Made by a program: the position numbers and the translations under genes. The notes below the pieces were generated by a model. The model did not search any database and had not been told where the DNA came from. It saw nothing but the letters and a program-made list of their open reading frames with translations. A stretch of DNA of 37,192 nt, taken from the NCBI RefSeq assembly GCF_001673155.1, contig NZ_LZLE01000147.1:1-37192 (forward strand), in the 5' to 3' direction. This DNA comes from Mycobacterium sp. 1423905.2 (GTDB lineage Bacteria > Actinomycetota > Actinomycetes > Mycobacteriales > Mycobacteriaceae). Position 1 is the stretch's first letter. The number at the start of each line of letters is the position of its first letter. Shown in pieces: positions 24,632 to 31,919 of the stretch.

Positions 24632-25576
24632 CTATAAAGTCGGCGGAAGCAGAATTGTCTTGCCAGGCAGGCGATTAGCGTCGGAGTCGTCGTGCACAGC
24701 CGCGACGTCGGTTAACGGGCGGCGGTCGGCGACGTCGATCGACAGCTTTCCGGCGTCGACACGGCGGACCAAGTCGGCCAGTTGCGTGGCGTCGCTGCGA
24801 ACGAAGATGCGTTGCGTGCGCACTCGTCGCTCAGGGTCATCCGGCCCAGATGTCATGGTGCCGACGTGCACGCCACCGTCTGCGACGAGGCCGACGAGGG
24901 CGGCCGTCTGCTCCGGTGTGGTACTGACCAGGTTGAGCACCACGTCGAACGGCTGGCCCGCAACCGCTATCGGTGTCTCGGTGTAGTCGATGTAGTCGAT
25001 GATTTGGTCGACTCCGTAGTCGCGCAGACGGGTCGCGCTGCGCGACGATCCAGTTGCGGTGACGATGGCGCCGGCTTGCTTGGCGAGTTGGACCGCGTAG
25101 CCGCCGACCGCCCCACCCGCGCCGTTGATCAGGATCGTCTGCCCACCGGTCAGATTGGCGACCTCGAACAAGGCCTGCCACGCGGTCAGCCCGACCGTCG
25201 GTAGTGCGGCGGCATCGGCCAGGGGCACCGACCGGGGAGCGCTGGTCAGCACCTCGGCCGGGGCGATGACGTACTGCGCCGCAGCGCCGTTGGCGTCCAA
25301 CGGAAGCATGCCCACCACGGCGTCGCCCACGTTCCAGCCCATCACCCCGTCACCAGATTCGACGATGGTGCCCGCGACGTCGACGCCTGGCACGTGAGGG
25401 AACGAGATGGTGTAGACCTCCGACAGGTATCCCCCGCGGATGCCTGCGTCGACGGGGTTGAACGAGGTGGCGGCGACCTTCACCAGGACCTGCCCGGTGC
25501 CCGGCTTGGGCCGCTCGATCTCGTCGTATCGCAGAACGTCACTGTCGCCATAGCGGTGGTAGAGCACGGCCTTCAT
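24632..25576 (-). CDS. NADPH:quinone oxidoreductase, medium-chain (Qor) type
   Basis: 314 residues. The GroES-like N-terminal domain has FNPVDAGIRGG and FPHVPGVDVAGTI, without catalytic zinc ligands. The Rossmann part has the NADP motif NGAGGAVGG (151-159) after QTILI. The family reduces quinones or enones with NADPH. The ATG at 25576 follows AAAGGAG by seven bases. Upstream are two of three GCTTCGA/TCGAAGC palindromes and a possible promoter (TTCGAG at 25646-25641, TAGCGT at 25623-25618, spacing 17) that they overlap or flank, so the divergent MarR protein is the likely repressor. Quinone or electrophile stress as signal is inference. Confidence 0.88.
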   Translation of the reverse strand: MKAVLYHRYGDSDVLRYDEIERPKPGTGQVLVKVAATSFNPVDAGIRGGYLSEVYTISFPHVPGVDVAGTIVESGDGVMGWNVGDAVVGMLPLDANGAAAQYVIAPAEVLTSAPRSVPLADAAALPTVGLTAWQALFEVANLTGGQTILINGAGGAVGGYAVQLAKQAGAIVTATGSSRSATRLRDYGVDQIIDYIDYTETPIAVAGQPFDVVLNLVSTTPEQTAALVGLVADGGVHVGTMTSGPDDPERRVRTQRIFVRSDATQLADLVRRVDAGKLSIDVADRRPLTDVAAVHDDSDANRLPGKTILLPPTL

Positions 25577-25597
25577 GATTTACTCCTTTGGGTGATT

Positions 25598-25613
25598 GCT
25601 TCGAAGTCGAAGC
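25598..25613. promoter_or_regulatory. MarR operator candidate 1
   Basis: GCTTCGA-AG-TCGAAGC, a perfect seven-base inverted repeat with a two-base spacer, 22 bases upstream of the quinone oxidoreductase ATG. It lies between the putative -10 and the ribosome binding site of that gene. Confidence 0.75.
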
Positions 25614-25632
25614 GGTTACGCTAGGAGTAACT

Positions 25633-25648
25633 GCTTCGAACTCGAAGC
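25633..25648. promoter_or_regulatory. MarR operator candidate 2
   Basis: GCTTCGA-AC-TCGAAGC, the second copy, with arms extending to eight bases (TGCTTCGA/TCGAAGCA). It covers the putative -35 of the quinone oxidoreductase promoter and is 35 bases from copy 1. Confidence 0.75.
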
Positions 25649-25681
25649 AATTCCGGGGCGGGTTGTGATCGTTGCCATATT

Positions 25682-25697
25682 GCTTCGACATCGAAGC
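25682..25697. promoter_or_regulatory. MarR operator candidate 3
   Basis: GCTTCGA-CA-TCGAAGC, the third copy, also extendable to eight-base arms. It ends two bases before the TAGTAT -10 of the MarR gene, so binding would give autorepression. Confidence 0.75.
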
Positions 25698-25699
25698 AC

Positions 25700-25705
25700 T
25701 AGTAT
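25700..25705 (+). promoter_or_regulatory. -10 element deciding the MarR start
   Basis: TAGTAT ends six bases before the GTG at 25712. The transcript would begin at that GTG (leaderless), which favours it over the GTG at 25706. No Shine-Dalgarno sequence is present. Confidence 0.5.
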
Positions 25706-25711
25706 GTGGGT

Positions 25712-26200
25712 GTGGCCAGAACACTCAACCGTGAGCAGATGCGCACGTACTTCGCTCTCACCGAAGCGGTCAGTTTGCTTCAGTACGCCGTGCACCAACA
25801 GTTGCGCGCCGATGGCGACCTCAGCTATGTGCAGTTCGAGATCCTGGCGAAATTGGTTGATGCGCAACAGCCCCTGACCATGACCGAGTTGGCAGACGGC
25901 GTGGTTTATAGTCGCAGCGGCCTCACCCATCAGGCCGGCTTATTGGAGCAGGCTGGGCTCATCACTCGTGAAGGCAGCCCGCATGACCAGCGTGCGAGAG
26001 TCGTCGACATCACCAAGGCGGGGCGCGCGCGTATCGAGGCCGTCATGCCCGGGCACATCCAGGTCGTCCGTGACCTGTTGTTCGAGTCGCTGTCCGGTGA
26101 GGACGTGCGAACCCTCGGCAACCTGATGAGCCGCGTGCGCGATCACATGCGGGCCCGGCCACCCCGCTCGGCCACCTCGCGTAGACATGCCGGCGGTTAA
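25712..26200 (+). CDS. MarR-family transcriptional regulator
   Basis: 162 residues from GTG 25712 (two more from GTG 25706). Winged helix-turn-helix: FEILAKLVDAQQPLTMTELADGVVYSRSGLTHQAGLLEQAGLI contains the helix-turn-helix, followed by the wing REGSPHDQRARVVDITKAG with the conserved D-x-R. The C-terminus is helical with a basic Arg/Ser tail. No conserved sensing cysteine is visible. It is divergent from the quinone oxidoreductase gene with three identical-type palindromes between, a strong sign of local control. Its stop overlaps the convergent split-barrel gene by three bases. Confidence 0.9.
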   Translation: MARTLNREQMRTYFALTEAVSLLQYAVHQQLRADGDLSYVQFEILAKLVDAQQPLTMTELADGVVYSRSGLTHQAGLLEQAGLITREGSPHDQRARVVDITKAGRARIEAVMPGHIQVVRDLLFESLSGEDVRTLGNLMSRVRDHMRARPPRSATSRRHAGG

Positions 26201-26682
26201 CTGCCGTTGATGAGGTCGGCCAGGTACGTCGGCAAGCGGCCCGCGCTGAAGTCGTAGAACCGCGCCCACAGCGGCTCGATCGCGATGCGGACCATCTGCG
26301 GGTACGTCGAGCGCACGTTGCGTTCGAATTCGGCCAGTTCAGGTCCGTCCATCGACGTCCTCGCGGCCGCAAGGTATTCGTCGGTGACGCCGTCGACGGT
26401 CTCCACGGTGGCCAGGCCGCGCACCAACAAGGCCTTCGCCTCTTGAGGGGTGGAGCCACCGTCAATCGTCAAGGCGACTTGGGGGCGGGACTTGAGCGCG
26501 CGGGCTTTTGGAGACGTCGGTGCGGTGGAGACGACGATGCGTTCGCCGGTCCAGTAGAACCCGACCGGGACGACTCTAGGGAAGCCGTCGTGTCCGTTGT
26601 AGGCGAGCCGAGCCATGGACCCGGAGAGCAGTTCCCGGGCGCCGGGGTGGCCCAGCTCGCGCGACAGTTCCTGGGCGTCCAT
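26197..26682 (-). CDS. Pyridoxamine 5'-phosphate oxidase-like split-barrel protein
   Basis: 161 residues from the ATG at 26682 (a GTG is immediately upstream at 26685). The pattern ARLAYNGHDGFPRVVPVGFYWTGERIVVST, then KARALKSRPQVALTIDG, is the FMN- or F420-binding split beta-barrel of the PNPOx-like family, common and expanded in mycobacteria. Pyridoxine oxidase activity itself is unlikely from length and context. Preference for F420, FMN or haem cannot be judged by eye. The gene is convergent with MarR and stands alone. Confidence 0.85.
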   Translation of the reverse strand: MDAQELSRELGHPGARELLSGSMARLAYNGHDGFPRVVPVGFYWTGERIVVSTAPTSPKARALKSRPQVALTIDGGSTPQEAKALLVRGLATVETVDGVTDEYLAAARTSMDGPELAEFERNVRSTYPQMVRIAIEPLWARFYDFSAGRLPTYLADLINGS

Positions 26683-26717
26683 CACGCTGGTGATGGTAGG
26701 CCCATCGGCGCCTGGTG

Positions 26718-27089
26718 TTAGGAGTCCTCGTCGTCTTTGTCGGAGTCCTTGTCTTTGTCGGAGTCCTTGTCTTTGTCGTCGTCGTCCTTGTCGGAGTCGT
26801 CGTCATCCTCGTCGGAGTCGTCGTCATCGTCCGAGTCGTCATCGTCCGAGTCGTCGTCAGAGTCCTTCGACTTGCCTTTTGACTTCCCTTTGGACTTCTC
26901 GGAGTCGTCGGACTTCTCGGAGTGGTCGAGCTTGTCAGCGAACTTCGTCAACAATTCGGCGAGTTCGCGAGCTTCCTCAGCTGCCAGCGAGTCGTCGAAC
27001 AACCGCTTGCCTCCATCAGAGACACGCGCAAGGAATATCGCGTCCTCCTTGATACCGACGTCCCACCGGCCTCCATCGTGACCACCCAT
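26718..27089 (-). CDS. Small protein with Asp/Ser/Lys-rich acidic tail
   Basis: 123 residues. The first ~55 form a small conserved-looking domain (GGRWDVGIKEDAIFLARVSDG, then AAEEARELAELLTKFADKL). From about residue 57 to the end almost every residue is Asp, Ser, Lys, Glu or Gly, with runs of Asp and repeated D-K-D-K-D-S units, the DNA showing two exact 18-base tandem copies at 26741-26776. The ATG at 27089 has GGAAGGTGG about six bases upstream, which supports a real gene. The tail should be disordered and strongly negative and could bind cations or basic proteins; this is inference. The family is not recognised. Confidence 0.75.
   Translation of the reverse strand: MGGHDGGRWDVGIKEDAIFLARVSDGGKRLFDDSLAAEEARELAELLTKFADKLDHSEKSDDSEKSKGKSKGKSKDSDDDSDDDDSDDDDDSDEDDDDSDKDDDDKDKDSDKDKDSDKDDEDS
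26741..26776. repeat. Two exact tandem 18-base repeats in the acidic tail
   Basis: CGGAGTCCTTGTCTTTGT occurs twice in tandem (26741-26758 and 26759-26776), inside a longer stretch of short GTC/TCG-type repeats (about 26722-26905). Being in-frame, copy-number change would lengthen or shorten the acidic tail without breaking the protein. Confidence 0.85.
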
Positions 27090-27154
27090 TTGATGCCACC
27101 TTCCGACTACTGACCTGATTGCAAACGGCGCGTCCGGCGCGCTATCGCGTTAGT

Positions 27155-27231
27155 TACCCACTTGTGCTGGTGCTGCCTCACTTGTGCCGCGACGACGGCC
27201 TTGCTCGGGTGGTGAGGTGAGGAAGTGGGTA
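27155..27231. repeat. Long inverted repeat 3' of tRNA-Pro
   Basis: TACCCACTT (27155-27163) and AAGTGGGTA (27223-27231) are exact reverse complements 59 bases apart. Inside, CCTCAC near 27176 can pair with GTGAGG near 27212. On the minus strand the structure begins 47 bases after the tRNA, so it could be a processed tail, terminator, small RNA or mobile-element scar. No open reading frame is supported here. Confidence 0.45.
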
Positions 27232-27277
27232 GGCGGATGGTCGAGCAATTTCTTGCGTCTACCTGCACGTTCTTTGG

Positions 27278-27351
27278 TCGGGCTGACAGGATTTGAACCT
27301 GCGACCACTTGACCCCCAGTCAAGTGCGCTACCAAACTGCGCCACAGCCCG
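27278..27351 (-). tRNA. tRNA-Pro (anticodon GGG)
   Basis: A 74-base cloverleaf on the minus strand: acceptor CGGGCTG (27351-27345) pairs with CAGCCCG (27285-27279), discriminator A, D-arm with GCGCAGTTTGGTAGCGC, anticodon stem CTTGA/TCAAG around loop CTGGGGG (anticodon GGG), and T-arm GGTTCAAATCC. CCA is not encoded. Length, invariant bases and pairing all fit. It lies downstream of der on the same strand with its own unknown promoter. Confidence 0.96.
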
Positions 27352-27523
27352 GTGCTGCCAGACTCCATCGGCAGCAGGTCGAAAGCCTACCGTACGGCAG
27401 GACCAGCTATCAGTGAGTGTGCGGTTACGGCGTCGAGCGTGCGCCCAAGGCGCACAAACCGGCCAGATCCCGCCGGGACTGCACACTGGAAGCCGCCAGC
27501 ACACACTCGACGCCCCCCGAAGC
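27352..27523. other. 172-bp gap between tRNA-Pro and der
   Basis: No gene is supported. The stretch holds the perfect hairpin at 27439-27455 and must contain the tRNA promoter, of which no clear hexamers were recognised. Confidence 0.5.
27439..27455 (-). terminator. Hairpin downstream of der, possible U-less terminator
   Basis: GTGCGCC (27439-27445) and GGCGCAC (27449-27455) form a perfect seven-base-pair stem with a three-base loop, about 70 bases beyond the der stop. There is no T-tract, so it would be one of the non-canonical hairpins proposed as terminators in mycobacteria, or simply chance symmetry. Confidence 0.35.
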
Positions 27524-28924
27524 TCAGCGGCGCTTACCGCCCCGCTTCTCCCGTACCCGCACATTGATCCGAATCGGACTGCCTTCGAAGCCGAACGTCT
27601 CGCGTAGCCGTCGCTCCAGGAAACGCCGATAGCCCGCCTCGAGGAAGCCGCTGGTGAACAGCACGAACGTCGGCGGGCGCGCGGTCGCCTGGGTGGCGAA
27701 CAGTATTCGGGGCTGCTTGCCACCCCGCACCGGCGGCGGGGTGGCCGCAACCACTTCCTTGATCCAGGTGTTCAGCGGCCCGGTCGCAATGCGAGCGTCC
27801 CACGACGCTAGCGCGGTCTCCATCGCCGGAACCAGCTTCTGCACCGCTCGCCCGGTCTTGGCGGAGATGTTGACCCGCTGCGCCCAGCGCAACTGCACCA
27901 GCTCCCGCTCGATCTCTCGTTCCAGCAGTTCGCGACGATCTTCGTCGACTAAGTCCCATTTGTTGAAGGCCAACACCAACGCGCGCCCGGATTCGATGAC
28001 CATGGACAGCACCCGCTGGTCTTGTTCGGTCAACGGGTGTGAGGCGTCGATGAGCACAATCACGACTTCAGCGGCGTCGATGGCGCCGTGGGTGCGCACC
28101 GACGCGTAGTACTCGTGTCCACTGGCCTGGCCCACCTTGCGACGCAGGCCCGCGGTGTCGACGAAGCGCCACACTTTGCCGCCCAGCTCGATCAGCGAGT
28201 CCACCGGATCCACCGTCGTGCCGGCCACATCGTGGACCACCGACCGCTCGTCGCCGGCGAGCTTGTTCAGCAGAGAACTCTTGCCCACGTTGGGTTTTCC
28301 CACCAACGCCACCCGACGGGGACCCCCGCCACCAGCGACCCGCTCCCCCACCTCGGGAAGCGCCGCCAACACCTCGTCCAACAGGTCGGCCACGCCGCGG
28401 CCGTGCATGGCGCTGATCGGATGCGGTTCACCGAGTCCCAGCGACCACAGTGCCGCCGCGTCGGCTTCCCCCCGCTCGCTGTCGACTTTGTTGGCCGCCA
28501 GGAAAACCGGCTTGCCCGAACGCACCAGGATGCGGGCTGCGGCTTCGTCGGCGGAGGTCGCACCGACGGTGGAGTCGACGACCAAGATGATCGCGTCGGC
28601 GGTGCGCATCGCCACCGACGCCTGCTCGGCCACTAACTGCTGCAGCCCCTTGGCGTCGGGCTCCCACCCGCCGGTGTCCTGCACGACGAATCGGCGCCCG
28701 GTCCACAACGCATCGTAAGAAACCCGGTCGCGGGTGACCCCGGGAACGTCTTGGACGACGGCCTCGCGGCGACCCAAGATGCGATTCACCAGTGTCGACT
28801 TGCCGACGTTGGGCCGCCCGACGACCGCCACCACCGGCGCCGGGCCCGCCTCTTCCAGCTCGGCCAACTCCGAATCGTCGAGTTCCCAGTCACTTTCGTC
28901 GGCCCAGGTGCCGTCCTGACTCAC
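27524..28924 (-). CDS. der: Ribosome-associated GTPase Der (EngA)
   Basis: 466 residues. Two G domains in tandem define Der: first P-loop GRPNVGKS (36-43), DTGG (83-86) and NKVD (145-148); second P-loop GKPNVGKS (209-216), then DTAG and NKWD. A C-terminal KH-like domain (about 370-466) ends in basic [11 protein letters not shown]. Der assists maturation of the 50S subunit. The N-terminus carries about 25 acidic residues before the first G domain, common in mycobacteria. The GTG at 28924 overlaps the cmk stop by four bases (GTGA), so the genes are coupled. It is the last gene of the parA-der operon. Confidence 0.97.
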   Translation of the reverse strand: MSQDGTWADESDWELDDSELAELEEAGPAPVVAVVGRPNVGKSTLVNRILGRREAVVQDVPGVTRDRVSYDALWTGRRFVVQDTGGWEPDAKGLQQLVAEQASVAMRTADAIILVVDSTVGATSADEAAARILVRSGKPVFLAANKVDSERGEADAAALWSLGLGEPHPISAMHGRGVADLLDEVLAALPEVGERVAGGGGPRRVALVGKPNVGKSSLLNKLAGDERSVVHDVAGTTVDPVDSLIELGGKVWRFVDTAGLRRKVGQASGHEYYASVRTHGAIDAAEVVIVLIDASHPLTEQDQRVLSMVIESGRALVLAFNKWDLVDEDRRELLEREIERELVQLRWAQRVNISAKTGRAVQKLVPAMETALASWDARIATGPLNTWIKEVVAATPPPVRGGKQPRILFATQATARPPTFVLFTSGFLEAGYRRFLERRLRETFGFEGSPIRINVRVREKRGGKRR

Positions 28925-29664
28925 CGCAGCGCCTCGCTTCGCTGCATCACCAGATCACGCAAATGCGCCACCACTTCGGACTCGGACATGTCGCTGGTGT
29001 CGACGATCACCGCGTCCGACGCCGGGCGCAGCGGTGACACCGCCCGGGTGGAATCCAAGTGATCACGCCGACGGACGTCGGCCAGGACATTGTCATAGTC
29101 GTCGGCCAATCCCGCCGCGACGTTCTGGTCGTTGCGGCGCTTGGCACGGGTCTCCGGTGACGCGGTCAGGAAGATCTTGACCGGCGCGTCGGGAAGCACC
29201 ACCGTGCCGATGTCACGGCCCTCCACGACGACGTTGTCCGGGCCGTCGGCCAGGGCGCGCTGAATGTCGACCAACCTGCTGCGCACCGACGGTATGGCCG
29301 ATACCGCTGACACCGCCTGGGTGACGTCGTCACGGCGGATCTGCGACGAAACGTCCTCTCCCGCAAGGTAGAAGCTGCTGCCCTCGGGGTCATAGCCGAC
29401 GGACATCTGCACCGTCGACGCCAGCGCCTCGACTCCGGCCGAGTCCGCAGGATCGACACCGGCGCGCAGCACGGCCAGCGTCACCATCCGGTACATCGCC
29501 CCGGTGTCCAGGTAGCGCGCACCTAGCTCACGCGCCAAACCTCTTGACACCGAAGACTTTCCGGTACCCGCCGGACCGTCAATGGCAACGACTATCCCGT
29601 TCACAGTTTGATGGTTCGCTCCACTCCCGTCACTCGCTGCGCTCGTTCCGCTCGCTCCGTTCAC
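28921..29664 (-). CDS. cmk: Cytidylate kinase
   Basis: 247 residues from GTG 29664 or 227 from GTG 29604. The P-loop is GPAGTGKSS, followed by [15 protein letters not shown], and later [15 protein letters not shown] and [17 protein letters not shown], all hallmarks of CMP kinase (CMP/dCMP + ATP to CDP/dCDP). The downstream start gives the usual mycobacterial length (about 230). The upstream start overlaps the pseudouridine synthase stop by four bases and adds a low-complexity 20-residue leader coded by a 60-base unit bounded by 10-base direct repeats. Both are in frame, so the true start is uncertain. It overlaps der by four bases. Confidence 0.95.
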   Translation of the reverse strand: MNGASGTSAASDGSGANHQTVNGIVVAIDGPAGTGKSSVSRGLARELGARYLDTGAMYRMVTLAVLRAGVDPADSAGVEALASTVQMSVGYDPEGSSFYLAGEDVSSQIRRDDVTQAVSAVSAIPSVRSRLVDIQRALADGPDNVVVEGRDIGTVVLPDAPVKIFLTASPETRAKRRNDQNVAAGLADDYDNVLADVRRRDHLDSTRAVSPLRPASDAVIVDTSDMSESEVVAHLRDLVMQRSEALR

Positions 29665-29666
29665 AG
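29597..29666 (-). repeat. Direct repeats bounding a 60-base in-frame unit at the cmk start
   Basis: CTGTGAACGG (minus strand) occurs at 29666-29657 and again at 29606-29597, exactly 60 bases apart. Each copy contains a GTG that can start cmk in the same frame. The bases between are a purine-rich GAGCGAGCGG/GAGCGCAGCGAGTG type sequence typical of scattered actinobacterial intergenic repeats, suggesting an insertion or duplication event. Confidence 0.6.
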
Positions 29667-30413
29667 GCCCACCGCTTTGTACAGCTGCCCGATCTCATCC
29701 TGGCCCAGCGCGCGGAAACTGCCGGGACGCTGCTTTCCGAGCGTCACCGGCCCAATGTCGGTGCGCACCAACGCCTCCACCGGATACCCCACCGCCGCGA
29801 GCAACCGGCGCACAATCCGATTGCGCCCTTCGTGCAAAGTGACCCGCACCAACGTCTTACCCGGAATGGCGTCCACGACCGCGAAATCGTCGACCGCCAC
29901 CGGTCCGTCGTCCAACTCGATCCCGGCCCGCAACTTCTTGCCCAACCCTCGCTGCACGGTCCCGGCCACCGTCGCCACATAGGTCTTCGGCACTTCGTGC
30001 GACGGATGCATCAACCGGTGTGCCAGCTCGCCGTCGTTGGTCAGCAAGATCAACCCTTCGGTGTCGGCGTCCAAGCGCCCGACATGGAACAACTTCTTGC
30101 TGCCGCGGACCTTTCGTTCGACCAGGTCACCGATGCAAGGCCGACCGCGATCATCCGACATCGTCGAGTGCATGCCGCGTGGCTTGTTCAAAGCCAGATA
30201 GACCAGCGAGTCGTCAAGAACGATGCGGGCACCGTCGACATGGATGACCGAAGCGTCCGGATCGACTCGAGTACCTAATTCAGTCACCACCTCGCCGTCC
30301 ACCTCGACCCGGCCCTCGAGGATCAACTGCTCGGCCGCCCGCCGGGAGGCGACTCCGGCTTGGGACAACACTTTTTGCAGACGCGTTCCGCGCGACTGTT
30401 CGCCGTCGGTCAT
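29661..30413 (-). CDS. 23S rRNA pseudouridine synthase, RsuA/RluB family
   Basis: 250 residues from the ATG at 30413; everything upstream in this frame is antisense-like and belongs to the scpB region. The S4 domain is at the N-terminus ([22 protein letters not shown]), followed by the catalytic [18 protein letters not shown], in which the first aspartate of R-L-D is the nucleophile, then [19 protein letters not shown]. RluB-type members modify position 2605 of 23S rRNA; RsuA members modify 16S rRNA, and the choice is inferred from gene order only. The ATG overlaps the scpB stop by one base. Corresponds to the Rv1711 position. Confidence 0.93.
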   Translation of the reverse strand: MTDGEQSRGTRLQKVLSQAGVASRRAAEQLILEGRVEVDGEVVTELGTRVDPDASVIHVDGARIVLDDSLVYLALNKPRGMHSTMSDDRGRPCIGDLVERKVRGSKKLFHVGRLDADTEGLILLTNDGELAHRLMHPSHEVPKTYVATVAGTVQRGLGKKLRAGIELDDGPVAVDDFAVVDAIPGKTLVRVTLHEGRNRIVRRLLAAVGYPVEALVRTDIGPVTLGKQRPGSFRALGQDEIGQLYKAVGL

Positions 30414-31099
30414 CAATCGCGGTCCACGTCGAAAGTCAGCGGCTGATCCGAGCTCTGGGCTCCACTGAGTTTCATGAAACGTGGCTCGCTGTCCAACGAT
30501 TCGCTCAGATCGTCGATGGTGTCGACGTCGGGCAGCAGCGGCGCGATGTCGGGCAGGTCGGCCAGCGACGTCAGGCCGAGCCGCTCCAAGAACAACTCGG
30601 TAGTGGCGAACGTCGTTGCGCCGCTGTCTTCGTCGAGTCCCACTTCGGTGATCAGGCCACGTGCCAGCAACGTGCGCATGACGGCATCGACGTTGACGCC
30701 CCGCACCGCGCTGACCCGCGCCCGCGTCACGGGTTGGCGATAGGCCACCACGGCCAGTGTCTCCAGCGCGGCCCGGGTCAGCTTGGTGCGCGCGCCGTCG
30801 AGCAACAGTTTTTCGACGTACGGGGCGAAGCGGGCGCGGGTATACAGCCGCCACCCCTCACCGGTTTGCCGTAGATCGATGCCGCTGTCGCGGTCAGTCA
30901 GCTCCTCGGCCATGACCCGCAACTTCGCCTCGACCCGGTACACCGGCTGCTCGGTGGCAGTGGCCAGCGCTTCGGCGGTCACCGGAGTATCGACCACCAG
31001 CAGAAGCGCCTCGAGGACCCGGCCGAGATCGTCGGGATCCATCTCCGCGGGCTCGGCGATGTCGATGCCCAGGTCGTGATCACTGGTCTGGTCGCTCAT
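30413..31099 (-). CDS. scpB: Segregation and condensation protein B
   Basis: 228 residues from the ATG at 31099, which overlaps the scpA 3' end by 20 bases; a longer frame to 31177 is unsupported. The sequence shows two winged-helix domains. The first starts LGRVLEALLLVVDTPVTAEALA, and ARAALETLAVVAYRQPVTRARVSAVRGVNVDAVMRTLLARGLI, the most conserved ScpB block, lies near residues 105-150 and is seen as separate pieces. The tail is acidic. ScpB dimers bind ScpA and regulate the SMC ATPase in chromosome organisation. It is placed between scpA and the pseudouridine synthase, the standard order. Confidence 0.95.
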   Translation of the reverse strand: MSDQTSDHDLGIDIAEPAEMDPDDLGRVLEALLLVVDTPVTAEALATATEQPVYRVEAKLRVMAEELTDRDSGIDLRQTGEGWRLYTRARFAPYVEKLLLDGARTKLTRAALETLAVVAYRQPVTRARVSAVRGVNVDAVMRTLLARGLITEVGLDEDSGATTFATTELFLERLGLTSLADLPDIAPLLPDVDTIDDLSESLDSEPRFMKLSGAQSSDQPLTFDVDRD

Positions 31100-31919
31100 C
31101 TGAGCGCCGCTCCTCCTCTTCGTCGCTACCAGGGGTAGTCGGCCGTTCCCCGGTCCACGAAACTTGGAGCACGCCAAGGGGCTCTGCCTGGTCGAATGCT
31201 ACCGCCCTGGACCGATACAGTTCGAGGAGCGCCAGGAACCGCCCGACAATCTCGACCGGCGCGGTGCAGTCGGCGACCAGTTCCGAAAATGACGCCCAGT
31301 GGCCGCTGCCCCGCGTCTGCAGCATCGCCAAGATATGTTGCGCCTGCTCGGGCACCGACACTTGCAACTCGTGCAGATGCCCCGTCGCCACCGTCGGTAC
31401 CGGGCGCGGAGTGAAGGCGACCGCCGCGATCTCGGCGAACCGGGCCGCGTCGACGCCCAGCATCACCTCCGGAAGCAACCCGGCGAAGCGGTCCTCCAGC
31501 GACACCGCACGCGGGTAGCTCCGCAGCGCGGTGGCCTCCAGTTCGGCGAACATCTCCGCGACGTGCTTGAAGGCGCGGTACTGCAGTAGCCGGGCAAACA
31601 GCAGGTCGCGCACCTCGAGCAGGGCCAAGTCTTCGTCGTCGTCGACTTGACCGGCCGGCAGCAGGCGAGCCGCCTTGAGATCCAACAGGGTCGCGGCGAC
31701 CACCAGGAACGCTGTCGTCTCGTCGAGATCGAGCTGCGCACCGATCGCTTTGGTGTAGGCGATGAAGTCGTCGGTGACCTGGTGCAACGCCACCTCCGTG
31801 ACGTCCAGGCGGTGGGCGAAGATCAGCTGCAGCAGCAGATCGAACGGCCCTTCGAAGTTGGTCAGCCGGACCTGAAAGCCGTTCTCGGGTGCCGCCGAAC
31901 CGTGTGTCTGGGCGCTCAC
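31080..31919 (-). CDS. scpA: Segregation and condensation protein A
   Basis: 279 residues from GTG 31919. The N-terminus has FEGPFDLLLQLI, the kleisin signature that binds the SMC neck, then VTEVALHQVTDDFIAY and FLVVAATLLDLKAARLLP. The C-terminus contains a winged-helix part followed by a charged Glu/Arg-rich tail (SDEEEERRSDERPDQ). ScpA bridges the SMC dimer in condensin. The GTG overlaps the parA stop by four bases (GTGA), and the 3' end overlaps scpB, so the three genes are translated together. Confidence 0.96.
   Translation of the reverse strand: MSAQTHGSAAPENGFQVRLTNFEGPFDLLLQLIFAHRLDVTEVALHQVTDDFIAYTKAIGAQLDLDETTAFLVVAATLLDLKAARLLPAGQVDDDEDLALLEVRDLLFARLLQYRAFKHVAEMFAELEATALRSYPRAVSLEDRFAGLLPEVMLGVDAARFAEIAAVAFTPRPVPTVATGHLHELQVSVPEQAQHILAMLQTRGSGHWASFSELVADCTAPVEIVGRFLALLELYRSRAVAFDQAEPLGVLQVSWTGERPTTPGSDEEEERRSDERPDQ

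Noticed and set aside
26722..26905. CRISPR-like or VNTR array
   Set aside because: The repeats are short, without regular spacers, and code for the acidic tail; no cas genes are present.
26737..27081. Ser-rich plus-strand frame in the low-complexity region
   Set aside because: It is the complement of the Asp/Ser/Lys tail. The minus-strand gene has a ribosome binding site and a structured N-terminal domain.
29661..30854. 397-residue form of the pseudouridine synthase
   Set aside because: The first 147 residues lie antisense-like over scpB in another frame and are Arg-rich noise; the family starts at the ATG at 30413.
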